64,000 nt of DNA from Ophiura sarsii (GCA_035610835.1 CM069457.1:43565319-43629318); one strand, 5' to 3'. Numbered from the stretch's first letter, positions 1-12,454 are shown. The notes: generated by a model from the sequence alone, not told the origin. Program-made: numbers and translations.

Positions 1-490
1 AAAATGGTCACCATGAGGAGAGTTGAGCCATTGGTCATGGGGAGAGTTGAGCATAGGGAAAACATGATGTAACATTTTGATTTTTGGACTTAAGGTGAAA
101 AATGTATAATAAATGAGAGAAAATGTTATTTTGTGCCATGATAATAACAATTGAGCACCAAATTTACTTTAAGGATTAATAAATCAAAAGTTGAAAAAAT
201 ATGATTTTGTTTTTTTCACCAGCCATTGACTTATCATGCTGGCTCAACTCTCCTGTAATGGTGGCTCAACTCTCCCATACTGTAGGGAGAGTTGAGCCAC
301 TTTACCAATTTTTTTCAAACCTTTTGTATAAATAAGCCTTAACTGCTATCCCAACGGTTATTGTTTCACAACGAAAACAACACTCTAAAGTTTATCTTAC
401 ACTAATTTTTTACAGGTTTGTACTTTTCTTCCGCATATGGTGACACAAAATATAAAAAATGGCTCAACTCTCCCGCATCTCCCCTACATG
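1..490. repeat. Repeat with GAGAGTTGAGCC motifs in both orientations
   Basis: The motif GGGAGAGTTGAGCC occurs near 12, 40 and 280 and in reverse (GGCTCAACTCTCC) near 240, 262 and 460. The right end (about 360-485) has an inverted copy at 34018-34130 that shares the run ending TTTTTTACAGGTTTGTAC. An interspersed foldback-type element, cut by the left edge. The following stretch 491-1943 shows no gene or structure I can name. Confidence 0.6.
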
Positions 491-1943
491 ATCCATTGAT
501 GTCAAACAGGAACTTCATTAAACCCTACTAAAAAAGAACAATCCACATACAATTTATACCAGGTGAATCCAATGGTAGGGCAATTCTAATCTTAGCCAGA
601 TAAACCACAGACAGGCAGGAGAAGTGATGACAGATATGTCTAGCCAACTGTCCTGAAGATATACACACTTACAAAATAAGTAATTAAAAAGACCCCTTGT
701 CAAGGTTCACCTATGCACCAACTTAAAAAATAAATATTTCAAAGTGACTCCTTGTCAGAGTTCAACTATGAAAAACCAAGTGAAAAAGGATTAAATAAAA
801 TATGACACTTTTTCAGTTACTCATGGAACAACTTATATGGTCATATTATGACCATATAACAATTTATATGGTCATTTAACCCTCTTTCAGTCAGTGCATC
901 ATTTTTTTTACTACACATGTGACTAGCACTACCACCGTTATACATGCGCTTAATCTAGTACACTGACATTAGTGCCACATGTGATACATGCGCTATCTAC
1001 TGAATGAGACAATGTGTACATATCTTCAAAAGAAAGAACAACATCAATTGTTTCTGGGGTTCCGATTCCGAGTGCTGGCTATGTCGCCTCAGCCTACCAT
1101 CAGACCAGACTTTCAGTTGACGTACGCATATGAGCATCGTTGAAGCAAATGTCCCCTGGTAACCTTTACTCCAGATCTTAAATAAAAATCTTGTTTTATT
1201 ATACCGTCGGGAATCCACTTTACTCATGCGTGCCTGTAACAAAAGGTTTTCGCTCCCATATTCGTGGTTCAGATAAAGTCAATGCACGACCTTCAAGCAA
1301 CCTTTGAATACAAGCGTTAAAAAATGATCTATACACTGGCGTGTTATTTTCAAACGAGTGTCCATCAACATGTGTGTTGCACAGAGTAAGATATATTCTG
1401 GTGGTGTTGCTCTTTTTATATTCTGAAACAAACTTTAGCTCCCCATCGCCGATACGTGTACGTGTATTACTTCTAATCACCCTTCAGTGGTACAAGACTT
1501 GATCGAGTCTATCAATAGTTATCTGATTCCCAGTTCCACATAGATTTCGACATCATTGCGTCTCCCAATTCGTTTATTAAAAAGCTAGCTAATTGTTTTG
1601 CTACAAGATCTGACTTTCCTGAGTGAAGTTGTATCAACGATTTTCTAGAAATTCATCGGTTGTACAGATTTCCAAAAGAGCCTCAAATTGGTAATCACTG
1701 GAAATGGTATTAAATTTAACGTTAGTAACGGTCCTGTCTTGTATACAAATAGCTACAAATAGTATATTAGCCTAGCTATAACCATGGACTTATAAGTCCA
1801 TGCTATAACAAACTAAACGTGATATACACAAACTTGGGCTGACTGGTCAAATGGTTTTACAACAAGTTTTGCTATCATTATCAAACCGAACTCAAATTAA
1901 ATCAAATTAAATCACTTATTTATCGCGCTAATATACATGTATA

Positions 1944-2090
1944 CACTGCAAAAACTGCAGAACGTGTTCAAATGTAACAGATATAGAACATGTTCTAAAT
2001 CTGTTACATTTTGAACATGTTCTTGAACACCTGGAGAACACACCGTGAACATGTTCTGAACGCGTCATGTGTTCTGCACTTTTTGCAGTG
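1944..2090. mobile_element. 147-bp foldback MITE (CACTGCAAAAA ends)
   Basis: Terminal inverted repeats CACTGCAAAAACTGCAGAAC and GTTCTGCACTTTTTGCAGTG match at 19 of 20 positions. The body is made of GAACATGTTC-type palindromic words. No clear target duplication is visible. Confidence 0.75.
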
Positions 2091-2265
2091 ATATAGTTTA
2101 CGCATACAATTGTTTAGAAGTTAAATAAATCAAAGAAATAAATGATAGAACTTAAAACAACAACCATAAACGCATGGGCCTTTATAATTTACAAAAATTG
2201 ACATAAAAATGATGCTACATTAATCCACCGTAAAGTTAAAAAAAACCATAAAAAAACATAGAATT

Positions 2266-2335
2266 CACGGATACACCGGGGATCGAACCCGTGTTACCGT
2301 TTGCAAACCACATGGCCTACGATGCACGCCACAGA
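2266..2335 (-). repeat. tRNA-like sequence (degenerate tRNA or SINE head)
   Basis: On the minus strand an A-box-like TGGCGTGCATCGTAGG (2316-2331) is followed by a B box GGTTCGATCCC (2279-2289) at tRNA-like spacing. Acceptor-stem pairing is not convincing, so this is more likely a tRNA pseudogene or SINE head than a working tRNA. The stretch 2336-2970 shows nothing I can name. Confidence 0.45.
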
Positions 2336-2970
2336 GATCGACGAGTATGGTTTGAGATAGTTTAATTATTTAACCATTTATCCATTTATTTAAAACGAAC
2401 GGATTTTAATCGTGCCATTTTTGCCATTTTATACCATATTTGTATGTTACTCTCGCACAAATGTGTTTATAATGTCCTTATTTTTGAAAGAACGGTAAAA
2501 AATGTTGACATTTTCGAAAACAAAAAATTGCGTCATTTATACGGTCCACAATCATTGTTAGACTGGACGTTGTGTGACGTGTTGCATAATTCATGTATTC
2601 AAATTACTGCTTCGAATCGATCTGTTTTATGTACGCTTTTGTTATACTTCTCGGTCGCTCATCGCCAACGCTGTGCATGAGAACAATAGAAAAGTACCCT
2701 CCCAGGTTAGAGGGCGGTATTTGTGACCTCTCACAGCAGGGCATAGGGTCAAGGCAGGGTTAATCATATTAATGACAAATATGCAAATGAGCTAAGTGTC
2801 CCCTCCTATTATATATACTCCTTGCTATGGTGTTAGCTACTATGGCATAACCTCGATAGTTCTACTATCGCGGTCGGTAAAAACTAATCGGGGCCCGATG
2901 GAGTCTCGATTATTGTTCGAGTATTGAATAAGATTGAATTAAATATTGGATTAAAGTTGAATAAATCAAC

Positions 2971-3274
2971 CCCGGGGGGGGGGGGGGGGTACTCACGTAT
3001 GTAAGGCATACGGGGACGTGCCGCTCCAGTGGGTCGTTTTTTCATGAGACATCCTTAGCCATGGGTAGGCTTTTCAACTGAAAAATCTTTAGACATGGGT
3101 CCTGTTTTTCTATTTTCGCGAAAATTTGCCAACATTAGGTCTATTTTCGCGAAAATTTGGTCTAAAATGAAGCAAACCCCTAAAAATCACCCTTAGAAAT
3201 GGGTAGGGGTTTTGAATCTCCAGCGGCACACCCCCGACCAAACCAAATCCGAGTACCCCCCCCCCCCCCCCGGG
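2971..3274. mobile_element. hAT-like MITE with CCCGGGGG ends
   Basis: The ends CCCGGG plus a G run then GTACTC, and GAGTAC plus a C run then CGGG, form terminal inverted repeats. Both flanks carry the 8-bp direct repeat AAATCAAC (2963-2970 and 3275-3282), the target-duplication length of hAT transposons. 304 bp, no coding capacity, inserted in the intron just downstream of the last exon in the window. Confidence 0.85.
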
Positions 3275-3359
3275 AAATCAACACGATCAAAGTTTAAATT
3301 GAGCGATGCGGGAAATGAAAAATGGTATGAAATGATAATTATGTAGGAGATTTTCTTAC

Positions 3360-3557
3360 CTTTCCAGTTGGCATGCTGGCATCCGAATCGGTAGTGAGCT
3401 TCCATGTCGTTGTAATTGCGCCCTCTGCTACCATAGCTAACTGTGCCCCTGTGCACGAGACTGACATATCTTCATCAAACAGGAAGTCACGATTCTCAAA
3501 CCCGATGCTGCGTATGATCCATGCGTAACGATCGCCGTATATGCCCTGTTTATAAGC
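3360..3557 (-). CDS. GABA-B-type receptor, coding exon 6 (last one in the window)
   Basis: A 66-codon exon with acceptor CTTGTAAG before 3557 and donor GTAAGA after 3360, both phase 0. It starts AYKQGIYGDRYAWIIRSIGF, directly continuing FCE of exon 5 as in the family ([20 protein letters not shown]). It later has a conserved cysteine (SVSCTGAQL, matching GABBR1 Cys293, partner of Cys259) and AMVAEGAITTTWKL, matching the AVEGHITTE strand. The residue equivalent to GABBR1 Trp278 is Ile, and the GWY turn is replaced by SIGF. The reading frame must continue in an exon beyond position 1, so the intron after it is at least 3.36 kb. A hAT-like MITE ends 86 bp downstream of the exon. Confidence 0.94.
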
Positions 3558-3795
3558 CTTACAAGTAGAAAATAAGATCTAACTATCATAATCACGAGTA
3601 TAGGTCTTTACAGTGATCTCAAGAGAAGGGCGAGTATTTAGGATGACCGCGATGTAGGCCCCGGTTTAGTCGATACGCGCGATTACGCGTAGCAGTAGTA
3701 ATGTTTCGTTTTTCGTAGACAGGTAGCAATGATACCAAAAACATTACGTGAAACAATCACGCTGTAGCAATCGGGCGTATAATCTGGGCCGTCAT

Positions 3796-4510
3796 TTGGC
3801 AAAACACTGTAACTACAAAATGTGACTTTTTGAGATAAAATCATTTGTCAGCAATTTGGGGGCGCTGCTTCAATTTCTGAAGCTCTCAAGTTCCCTAGGT
3901 GCTCCCTTTTCGAGATAGCACCCCCTAACTCAGGTGTTTGTATGCACATTTACCGATGATTTTTTGGTAAAACACTGTATGTCGGAGTTACGTGGAGTGT
4001 GCGTGTAAATAAGTGCGTGTTTTTTTGGCAAGACACTGTAACTTCGTGAGATACAGTGTTTTGCCATAAAACTGTTTATATACAAGGACAGCATCTATGA
4101 GATACAGCGTTTGTACATACACCCTATACACATCATTTAGGCCATTTTAATGATTGTTAACATTACATTGTGTATATAAAAGAAGAAAAAACTTGATAAA
4201 ATGTATGGATAATCGAAAATAACAAAATAAGTCATGTTAACAGCCATTGTATGAGTTACAGTGTTTTGCCAAAGAAATTCAATTCAATGTATTTTTGGCA
4301 TAACACTGTAACTCAACAAATTTGATTGTATCTTCAAAATAATCATATATGTAAACCTAATATCAATTTGTAGAAAAGTACAAAACTGACCCGCATATTC
4401 ATGTTTTCATCACAACTGAATAATTTCACAAATATAAAAAATGCATTCATGTAAACTTTAAAGCTCAATTACTCAATATGACAATTTTGGAGTTACAGTG
4501 TTTTGCCAAG
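3796..4510. mobile_element. Foldback element with repeated GGCAAAACACTGTAACT
   Basis: The motif TTTGGCAAAACACTGTAACT occurs at the left end (3795), its reverse AGTTACAGTGTTTTGCCAA at the right end (4491-4509). Further copies in alternating orientation lie near 4024, 4050, 4258 and 4294. A non-coding element of about 715 bp within intron 5. Confidence 0.65.
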
Positions 4511-4983
4511 AAAGGGCCGATCTCCTACCGTAGGGCGTTTTTTTCCGTACTGTACAAGTGGAAACACGTACCAGTGGCAACACCATAAAGTACGGCATTT
4601 TAAAAGGGCCGCAATCGATTGGGGTTTTTTTCTTCAAAAAAACAAAATCTGGAAGACATTCAATAACTGAAGCAATCGTACACGCAGACTTCCCGCAATA
4701 CAGCCTCCCAAAACGATTACATACTCAACCCTTGGGCTCCACCCAACAATGGGCTGATATAGAGCAAGACAAACAAAACTATATGCAGATATGCACAATC
4801 CTACATGTCAAGCTCGGATTATAAACAATTAAAAGCAAAGACAAAATACATCCCCAGATGTTTCCTTTGTAGGGGCCTATATATCTGACATGTCTTATTA
4901 GGCCCAAAAAAATTTTACGTGGAGGGCTTACTTTTTTTGAATCCTTTAGTAGTCAATCATGATAACAGGCTCGTGATACATAC

Positions 4984-5049
4984 CTCACAGAATGCTAGGC
5001 GTGCTTGGGGTTCGTAGAACAATCCGATAATAATACGTGCATCTTTTTC
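4984..5049 (-). CDS. GABA-B-type receptor, coding exon 5 (22-codon micro-exon)
   Basis: Only 66 bp, with acceptor CACTTTTAG before 5049 and donor GTATGT after 4984, phase 0 on both sides. The peptide EKDARIIIGLFYEPQARLAF ending CE is a near copy of the most diagnostic GABA-B stretch ([20 protein letters not shown] in GABBR1). The Tyr in LFYE matches Tyr250 of human GABBR1, recalled as a GABA contact, and is kept. The terminal FCE cysteine matches Cys259. Short length plus strong motif makes this the firmest evidence for the gene family. Confidence 0.95.
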
Positions 5050-5500
5050 CTAAAAGTGAAAATAATGTTAGTTACAAACAGATTTTTCAGAAACCTTTCG
5101 CAACTGTCAAGGTTTGCTGCCAGACACTAGGATTACAATAAGAACACGTACGCGAAATTTGTTATGTGAAGTGTTATTCCGCCGCAAACCAGAAATACAT
5201 TTAATAAATTATCATAAATCAAACAAACTCACTTCTGACAAAAGGAGTTAAAAGTCAAACATTTTAAAATGTACTTTTATGATTTGAAATGCATAATCAC
5301 CTGATTTAATATGTCCATATTGAAAGTTCATGGTGACATATATAATTGTCAAGTGGAGACCAGACCACAATTGGTTAGTCGATAGTTGCACATTTTAAAA
5401 TGTACTTTGTGATTTAAACCATTAAATCATAATCCGACCTTCAAGGTCTGTAATTTACAGTTCGTTATGACACATAGAATAATATTGTGAACAATCAGAC

Positions 5501-6000
5501 GACACTTGGTCGTTTACGCTCAATTGTTATCCGCAGATAAACAATTATAAAACTTCATTGCATGACATCCAAATTAAAACCATTTAATGTATGTCCAAGA
5601 AAAGTTTAGGGCGATTGAATTTAACCAGGTAGTACCTTAAGTTATAAACCGCACATATTTTTCAACCGCAATGGTATCCAAGTCGTTTACGATCAATTGT
5701 TATCCGTAGATAAGCAATTATAAAAATTCATTGCATGACATCCAAATTAAAACCATTTAATGTATGTCCAAGAAAAGTTTAGGGCGATTGAATTTAACCA
5801 GGTAGTACCTTGAGTTATAAACCGCACATACTTTTCCAACCGCAATGGTGTCCAAGATAAACAAAAAATAATTGCATGACATCCAAAATCAAATCAAATA
5901 ATGTATGTCCAAGAAAAGTTTAGGGCGATTTTAATTTAACCAGGTAGTACCCTTAAGTTATAAACCGAACATACTTTTCCCACCGCAATGGTATTCAAGA
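5501..6000. repeat. Three tandem copies of a 150-180 bp unit
   Basis: Units begin near 5505, 5684 and 5860. They share CATTGCATGACATCCAAA, then ATGTATGTCCAAGAAAAGTT, then AACCAGGTAGTACC, TTATAAACCG and CCGCAATGGT. The last copy is shortened and more diverged. It lies in intron 4, 450 bp upstream of exon 5. Confidence 0.8.
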
Positions 6001-6249
6001 TAATTTGTTGATCCTTCTGGTTTGCAATCAGAATACGATATGACCTGCCTAGGAAACAAGGGAAAGGGGCCAAACCGGACGAGATATGCCAGACTGGACA
6101 ACAAAGCAAATTTCGCGGGCTGGCGAATCCCGACTCGGGATTGGTTTAAAAACAATAACCACGGGCCTTCTGCAAAGCCGGAAAACAAAAACGTGCCGGC
6201 AACCGTAGTGCATGAGCAATTCAGAATTATTTAGACAAGCAAAAAAAAA

Positions 6250-6362
6250 AAAATTAGTATCTCAAGTATAATACAGAACCAATACTAGGCAAGTAATGTT
6301 TGTACTTATTACAATGCATGTTTCATGGTGATTCCAAATATGGTGATGAAATTCAATACTAT
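6250..6362. repeat. Decayed relative of the repeat at 58.1 and 63.6 kb
   Basis: The order of words (ACTAGGCAAGTAATGTTTGT, then CATGGTGATTCC, then GGTGATGAAATTC) follows the body of the TTAA-bounded element at 58109-58362. It is clearly diverged and lacks the terminal repeats. Confidence 0.5.
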
Positions 6363-6739
6363 AGGCCTATAACCTACTTATTGTACGTATACTGATACCG
6401 GGCTCGATCATGTCTCTATAGGATGAATTAAGATACAATGTTCGATCATTCAGGGTAGTGTTTCCTTCCTTCCACTTGTCACATGACCGCCTTTTTGTCG
6501 AGCACAGTGACAGCATGTCATCGTAGATGGCGGGTAGGTCGTAGCCGGTGTCTCGGTTAGGGTCGGTTTTGTTCGATGGCCTCTCTGAACTTACGTTTCC
6601 AAATTTGATTGAAGTGGAGGGAAGTAAACACTACGCTGAAGGAAGGGGTCGCGATGAGCCCGAAAGCTACGGAGCTCAATAGTCTTTTTAAAGTGCTCAA
6701 CAAAAGAAAGTCACACACTTTGTTTAGGTCCTTTAAAGT

Positions 6740-7447
6740 ATTTTTCGATTATTTGTTTGTTCAGGCTAGATAGACATTTGGATGAATCTTGTTGGCACAT
6801 TTTGATACCAGACATAATACCTAACATCAAACACGGCTGTTTGACTGTCCGCTTTATAATTAAAATTATGGGATAAACAAAGATTATATAGTGGCCCTTT
6901 TATGGTGTTACCTGATTTAGGTAGTGCTAATGAATAAGAGTATACGGTGAAAATTTCAAGAAAATTGTTCGAGCCCTTTTTAAATTGTCGGCATTTTTCA
7001 CTTGATACATATTTTTACATGTGACTGATGAGGGCGCTATTATAGTAAATAATAATATTCAAAGCTCTATTTCTCAGAACTGGCACCAACAAATATTCTG
7101 AAATTTTGGCCAGTGTATTCAGGTATTTGAATCAGTTAAAAACAGAACTGGGCCAGCAAGTTACGGTGTTCTCAGAATAAAACGAACACATTATGTGGGA
7201 TCAAACAGCCGTGCAAAGATAAACCATGATTAGCGCCATTTGAAGAAAATAAGTCAATTTTCACTAAAAGTCATATTTTCAATACACTACGCGGGAGGAA
7301 AATGGATGTGTGTGAGGTTAAGTTCACCCCGTGTGTGACACTGTTATGACCAGGATTCAACAGCAATCGATCACACAGTGCATCCGTGCACACTACGCTG
7401 CGTTGGGTCATACACTTAGTTATTGGGATATTTGATTCCGAACATAA
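6740..7447. repeat. Interrupted repeat with an inverted copy at 54.03-54.29 kb
   Basis: The segments 6742-6835, 7208-7290 and 7418-7447 correspond in order to the reverse complement of parts of 54031-54290. Shared words include CTAGATAGACATTTGGATGA and AAGATAAACCATGATTAGCG. Other sequence separates the blocks here, so this copy is broken or carries insertions. Confidence 0.55.
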
Positions 7448-7771
7448 TACACCTATCAGTTGTAAGACGCACTATACGACCCCCGGGAGTGGTGCGTCAC
7501 TTTACCGAGGTGCGTCAACTTCTCATGTACCATGACGCACCCTGTGTCAAAAAAACGACGGACCATTGCCATCCAAATACGCACCCTCAGTCAACTATCA
7601 GCCCATTCGCACCCATGTAAAGTGACGGACCTTTACGCACCCTCCGTCATTTTTTGGACGGACCAAAGGCTGCCACTGACGTACCCTCCGTCAAGAATTA
7701 TTGGTAAACGACGCACCCACGACGCACCTCTCCCGGGGGTCGTATAGTGCGTCTTACAACTGATAGGTGTA
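7448..7771. mobile_element. TA-flanked MITE with about 40-bp inverted ends
   Basis: The left end TACACCTATCAGTTGTAAGA, continuing through GCACTATACGACCCCCGGGAG, is matched by its reverse complement at 7730-7771. TA borders both sides, consistent with a Tc1/mariner-type target duplication. The body is rich in ACGCACC words. Open frames inside are not protein-like. Confidence 0.85.
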
Positions 7772-8443
7772 TACGTGCATTACATTAAACTGCTTGGAAT
7801 TTTACCAGGCCTTAGGTATACACCTTGGTTTGGTTTGGTTTGGGTTAGCTGTAGATATCAATGAAGCATTTCATATAATAAACATTTACACTATGACATC
7901 AGTCAGTAATTATATCATCAATGTCCACACTGCGGCAGAACCTTGAAGACACAATTTGTCTTGGCCTTGGAAATATAATGATTCTTATTTTTAAACTATT
8001 TTCGCGGGAGAAATTTTAATTTAAAGAGAACAAATTATTGATTCCATAGTTTACGTTCCAATAGAGGTTATACGTGTTTTTTTATCCATCTTCTCGGGAA
8101 TAATAACCGTGTTTAAGCGTCAGCACGACGACACCCCTGTCTCATGATAATACGTGTATTTGGTAACCCGGTTCATGCACTAAATTGGACGTCATGCAGC
8201 GATTCAATTGGGTGTACAATACACTGGGTGCGATTCCTCTCTGTACGTCGTGGCGCATCGTTACATGGATAAACTATATACCTGTTTTGAACTAGATACA
8301 ATTTTCACAAGGTCAAGTTTGTACCATTACCAAATAGTGTATGTAATTAATTGGTTTCTGCAACTAAAACCTGTTCTACGGATAACCGGACCTCTGTTAA
8401 TATGTTGCCATTTTTTTCTGTCCCCGGCTCTGTCCCCGGTATA

Positions 8444-8764
8444 TCGATGAGTGCCTCATTGTAAAGAGACCCCGTGATGGCTCTGTTACAACAAGATCGG
8501 ACCACGGCCTGAACCTTAGGGTTCCTAAGACTTACAAGTGTGCCGGGGATAGGGCTTTTTCAGTGGCTGCTCCTATTCAATGGAACAAGATTCCAGTTCA
8601 TATTCGTAGTGCTCCTACAGTCACAGGGTTCAATTCAAATCCCTTCTTAAAACACACCTTTTCTCCTAAGTTCTGCTCTTTCCCTTGTCTGTATTGTTTT
8701 TGTTTTTGTCGTTGCGCTTTGTATCCTTTGGCAAAGGCGCATTATAAATGCCGTTATTATTATT
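8444..8764 (+). pseudogene. 3' end of a CR1/L2-like non-LTR retrotransposon
   Basis: The plus frame reads TTRSDHGLNLRVPKTYKCAG, then DRAFSVAAPIQWNKIPVHIR, then a residue stretch ending NPFLKHTFS. That is the familiar C-terminal tail after the reverse transcriptase in CR1/L2/Jockey-like LINEs (YGDRSFSVAAPRLWNSLP...FKSKLKTHLF). It ends in GCGCATTATAAATGCC followed by a short TTATTATTATT tail, typical of the LINE 3' terminus. The copy is heavily 5'-truncated, so it is a dead fragment. It lies in intron 4, antisense to the host gene. Confidence 0.85.
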
Positions 8765-9018
8765 TCTCGGTCGGTTGGTCGGTTTCTCATATTTTCCTTC
8801 CTTTTTTGATTTTTGATAGGCCCATGTCATAGGGGTTGTGGCACATTTTTGGCGACTTAACGCAAACTCGTGAAACTTAGTGCAATTTATCGAAACTTTG
8901 AGGATTCTTGTCGATATTTGGTAACTGTATGCATTTCCCCTGTAATCAGTGGCCCATTTTCAATCTCGCCTAATGTCGGAGGAAATGTTGCTATAAATCA
9001 ACGTTAAAAATTGCATAC

Positions 9019-9120
9019 CTTGATATATCGAATGCTCCCTGATGCATCAGTAAAAAACAACTCACTCGCTACAACTGTGATATTTTCAGCTTCAAGCAAT
9101 CTACGTAGGTTATCGGATAC
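9019..9120 (-). CDS. GABA-B-type receptor, coding exon 4
   Basis: A short 34-codon exon, too small to stand out as an ORF. It is bounded by acceptor TTAATAATAAG before 9120 and donor GTATGC after 9019, both phase 0. It encodes VSDNLRRLLEAENITVVASE and LFFTDASGSIRYIK. These correspond to the GABA-B segment that runs from a helix (LEERVKEAGIEI) to the strand and loop ending SFFSDPAVPVKNLK. The homologous order, between exon 3 (FGWDRVAI) and exon 5 (DARIIIGLFYE), supports the call more than the modest identity of the exon itself. Confidence 0.85.
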
Positions 9121-9634
9121 CTTATTATTAAGAAAGAATACATCATCAAGGGTTTTTGTGCAACAAGGTACGAAATGTTATGCTAAACAATTTATCACAA
9201 TCTCACAAATGGCAGCCATTGCAGATAGGACTTTTTTGCACTATACCATCGACATTCGTGTTTGTTTTACGTGTTAATGTTCGGCTATTATAATGTTAGG
9301 CTAGCTCTCCACGGTGTGGGGGTGGGCGGGGATATAAATGGTTTTGGGGACATCCCCTTAGCTACGCCACTGAGCTGTGTGGAAAGTGTTAACAACAGAT
9401 TCACTCAACGTAGGCAACTAACTGCTGATTCTCATAATAAACAATAATTGTATATAATTGTATTATTACCATTATACTCTCTATACGTTATAATGACTTT
9501 TGGGGATATTGAAATAATTGTAGGCCTAGGTAAATTGCACCATTAAAAAAAAGTTTGTCCGAGAGATGCGGACCTGGGAATGTCCGAGATACGGTAAAAT
9601 AAAATAGTAGGTAATCTGTACTCACTTAATAATC

Positions 9635-10504
9635 TACACTGCAAAAAGGTTGCTTAAATATTTCCTCAACATTTTACACAACGTTGTTCAAGTGTGCAAC
9701 TGCAACCACTCAACTGTTGAGTAAAATTTGCCCAACACCGTTGGATAACATGTTTTCACAAACAAATGAACAATTCTAAGTTACTCAAAAGTTGGGCAAT
9801 TATATTCACTCAACAGTTGTTCAAGTATGCAACAGCTCAACTGTTGAGCATTTTTTAACCATTTGTTGAGTGTTTTATTGTTTATTGGTTGTGGGCTTTT
9901 ATTTAGTGATTTGTTGGGTATTTTGAACCTATACGAACATGACGAAATAAGCTTATTACATGGACGACCACAGAGATTTAGACCGATCTATCACATCATC
10001 TTCTTGACAGACCAAGCTTCAAACATTCAAAACCGGACTCTAAAACGCCTGTCAGATGTCACAAACTCTGATGATGATGCGAATTCACCGTTTTGTTTAC
10101 CAGATTATAATGTATCCAGATCCAGAGATCTCGTGCAAACAGTTGGTCGTGCACAAGACGCCATAATGATTGAATGACGCAATCACGAAATTGGCTTTTT
10201 TGGACAACAGTTGCCTAAAATTCACATGTGCGTAACTTGCATCAACTGTTGCGTGATTTTCCTCAATGCTCATGCAACAGTTGCCAAGGTGGAATATTGT
10301 TACGCAACATATTTTAGCAACAGAAACAGTTTCCACCAACATTTTAAGGACATTGTTTTCCGAATTACTCAAAGCTTGGGATTTTTTACTTTTATACAAC
10401 GCCTAATTGTCTACATATATTGAATGAATTTTAATCAACACGTCAACCAACGGATGATAAAAGTACTTTTAGCAACGTATTTTAAGCAACCTTTTTGCAG
10501 TGTA
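9635..10504. mobile_element. TA-flanked MITE with CACTGCAAAAAGGTTGC ends
   Basis: TACACTGCAAAAAGGTTGCT at the left (9635) and its complement ending CCTTTTTGCAGTGTA at the right (10504) form the inverted ends, with TA on each side. The interior is built from many variants of CAACTGTTG and GTTGAGCAA in both orientations. The ORF-like stretches inside are by-products of this. Located in intron 3. Confidence 0.8.
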
Positions 10505-10572
10505 TAAGCAGCTTTTAGTTCTGTTTGGGGATTTTAAGCGGTCGTTGTGGTAATGACTTTCGGAGATAACAG

Positions 10573-10979
10573 CAGGGCCGTCAGAAGGGGGGGGGGGGTG
10601 CGTTGGGTGCGGACGCACCCCCCTTGAAAATCTCTTTTTTTTTAAACCTTTTTTTTAGGGTAACATGTTGTTTTATGAATGGAAAATGGGGTCAACGATG
10701 GCAAGATACATGAAAATTGTGTCTTAAATTCGCTTTAATGCTCAGAGCTTCCGGGGGCAAGGCGGGCCCCTGGACACCACCCGTTATTGGCTTTGCGCCA
10801 GAGGCGCTCGCATCGTCAGCGTGCTGCAGCACTAACACTCTGACGTCATACTACTACTTCCGGTAAAAAATCGTGAAAACGCACCCCCTTTCCGGTAAAA
10901 AATCGTGAAAACGCACCCCCCTTTCCGGTAAAAAATCGTAAAAACGCACCCCCTTGGGCAAAAGTTGCTGACGGCCCTG
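10573..10979. mobile_element. MITE with CAGGGCCGTCAG ends and AACAG duplication
   Basis: The ends CAGGGCCGTCAG and CTGACGGCCCTG are perfect inverted repeats. AACAG flanks both sides (10568-10572, 10980-10984) as a possible 5-bp target duplication. Three tandem copies of a unit with TTTCCGGTAAAAAATCGT lie at 10855-10950. Confidence 0.75.
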
Positions 10980-11519
10980 AACAGGTATGGTTTAGATCAC
11001 GTCATTAAAAGGAGAGATAGGACCTGGTAAAGCTATCATAAACAAGTTTAAAATGGTCTTACTGAGATGGTATAAAAGACACAAAGAGTAGGTAATCACA
11101 TAATGATAATGGCATAGCAGCTTTTAATTATCTGCCGAAATTTTATAATGGTCGTTGTCATGGTTGTGTTAAATCACGTTGACTGACCGATGTGGACCTG
11201 GTAATATTAAACCTATCGCATACAATTTAAAAGAGTCATATAAAATCAGGTAATCCCTTAATGATAATAGCAGCTTTTATCGTCTGCCAAGGTTTTCAAC
11301 CGGTGGCAGGCTGCAGATGATACTGTAATACACGCTTAGAAAAAATGGTTCTAAAGTTGTCCTGCCAGGAGAACCCTTAAAGGTTCTTTAAAGAACCAAA
11401 AATAGTTCCCCAAACATGATACAGAACCATTTTTGGTTGATACAGAACCATTTTTGGTTCGATGAAGAACCTTTTGGGGTTCTTCAATTTTCAAGAACCT
11501 TTTTTGAAGGTTCTATAAG

Positions 11520-12454
11520 ATTCCACACCACCAAAGAAATGTGTGCTAGCCACATCCCTTAGAGAGGAATTATTTTCAAGACGCCCTCGTTTGACTTGCG
11601 TGTTGCTTTACTTAATAAAAAAAAAGTGATTCTAAGGGGATTCGAACCAGCAGCAGCACAGCAATCTTTGCATTCATAGACAGCGCTCTTATCGATTGAG
11701 CTACGGAGGGAACTGCCAGAGGAGCGCAAGATTATAATCTATAGGTATTACATTCTCAAAATCGATTACTGGTGTCACTATAATAGACGATTTAGTTAGC
11801 CGATTTTAACGATCTATACACAAAATTGCTGAGAAATCGACGAAGCTCAACGCACGGTAATACATGAAAATTAAATCTGATGAAGACAAATTAGGAAAGT
11901 TTAAGCAGCTGCTGTATTTCTTCTGATGAGCAATTCTCCACGAAAATGTTTCTGCGTTGAAGTTCAGTATTTTCTTCATCCAATGCGTCAATGATCTAAG
12001 ATCTATCATTGGTGAATTCTCTAATTTAATGTCACCTTTCATTGTTTCAACACCTGTAGCGACCTATGTTTATAACATGTAGGCCTGTGGTCGTATATAT
12101 AGTCATCCATGAATAACGCCCCCAGGCTCAACACAGCTGAATTTTGTTGTGATAAAAAAATCAACAGAGGGCGGTTGCTATAATGTCCCAAATTTCAAAT
12201 TTCTAAGGGATGTGGCACCGAATATAGCTAGCAGAGAGCGATTTTGAGAGTAGACTAGTATTCGACGTCCTGTTGCGGGGGAAAATGCTGGTCAACCCCA
12301 AAAAAATTGGTGTTGTTTTGATAGCAGACATCAGTATCTTCAAAGAAAACCAAGATTTGAACAAACCAGTCGCTCGATAGCTGAAAAAATCAGACTTTAA
12401 TTTGACCTCTTTAGCATGTAATCTAACAGGGGAGTTAATTGGTGGTGTGACACC
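11520..12454. mobile_element. Nested transposon with CACACCACCAA ends
   Basis: It interrupts the host MITE exactly. ATAAG is duplicated on both sides (11515-11519 and 12455-12459) but present once in the uninterrupted copy (19178-19182). The ends TTCCACACCACCAA and TTGGTGGTGTGACACC are imperfect inverted repeats. Inner inverted segments CCACATCCCTTAGA and TCTAAGGGATGTGG lie further in. No transposase frame is apparent. Confidence 0.88.
11632..11712 (-). repeat. tRNA-like sequence inside the nested transposon
   Basis: On the minus strand, TAGCTCAATCGATAAGAG (A box, 11686-11703) and GGTTCGAATCC (B box, 11638-11648) are both strong. The acceptor ends (TCCCTCC versus CTTAGAA) do not pair and the middle is too irregular for a standard anticodon arm. 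A captured tRNA or SINE remnant is likely; a working tRNA is not. Confidence 0.5.

Noticed and set aside
3193..3456. 87-codon minus frame over exon 6
   Set aside because: Shifted frame that runs into the MITE poly-C; the GABA-B frame with proper splice sites explains the region.
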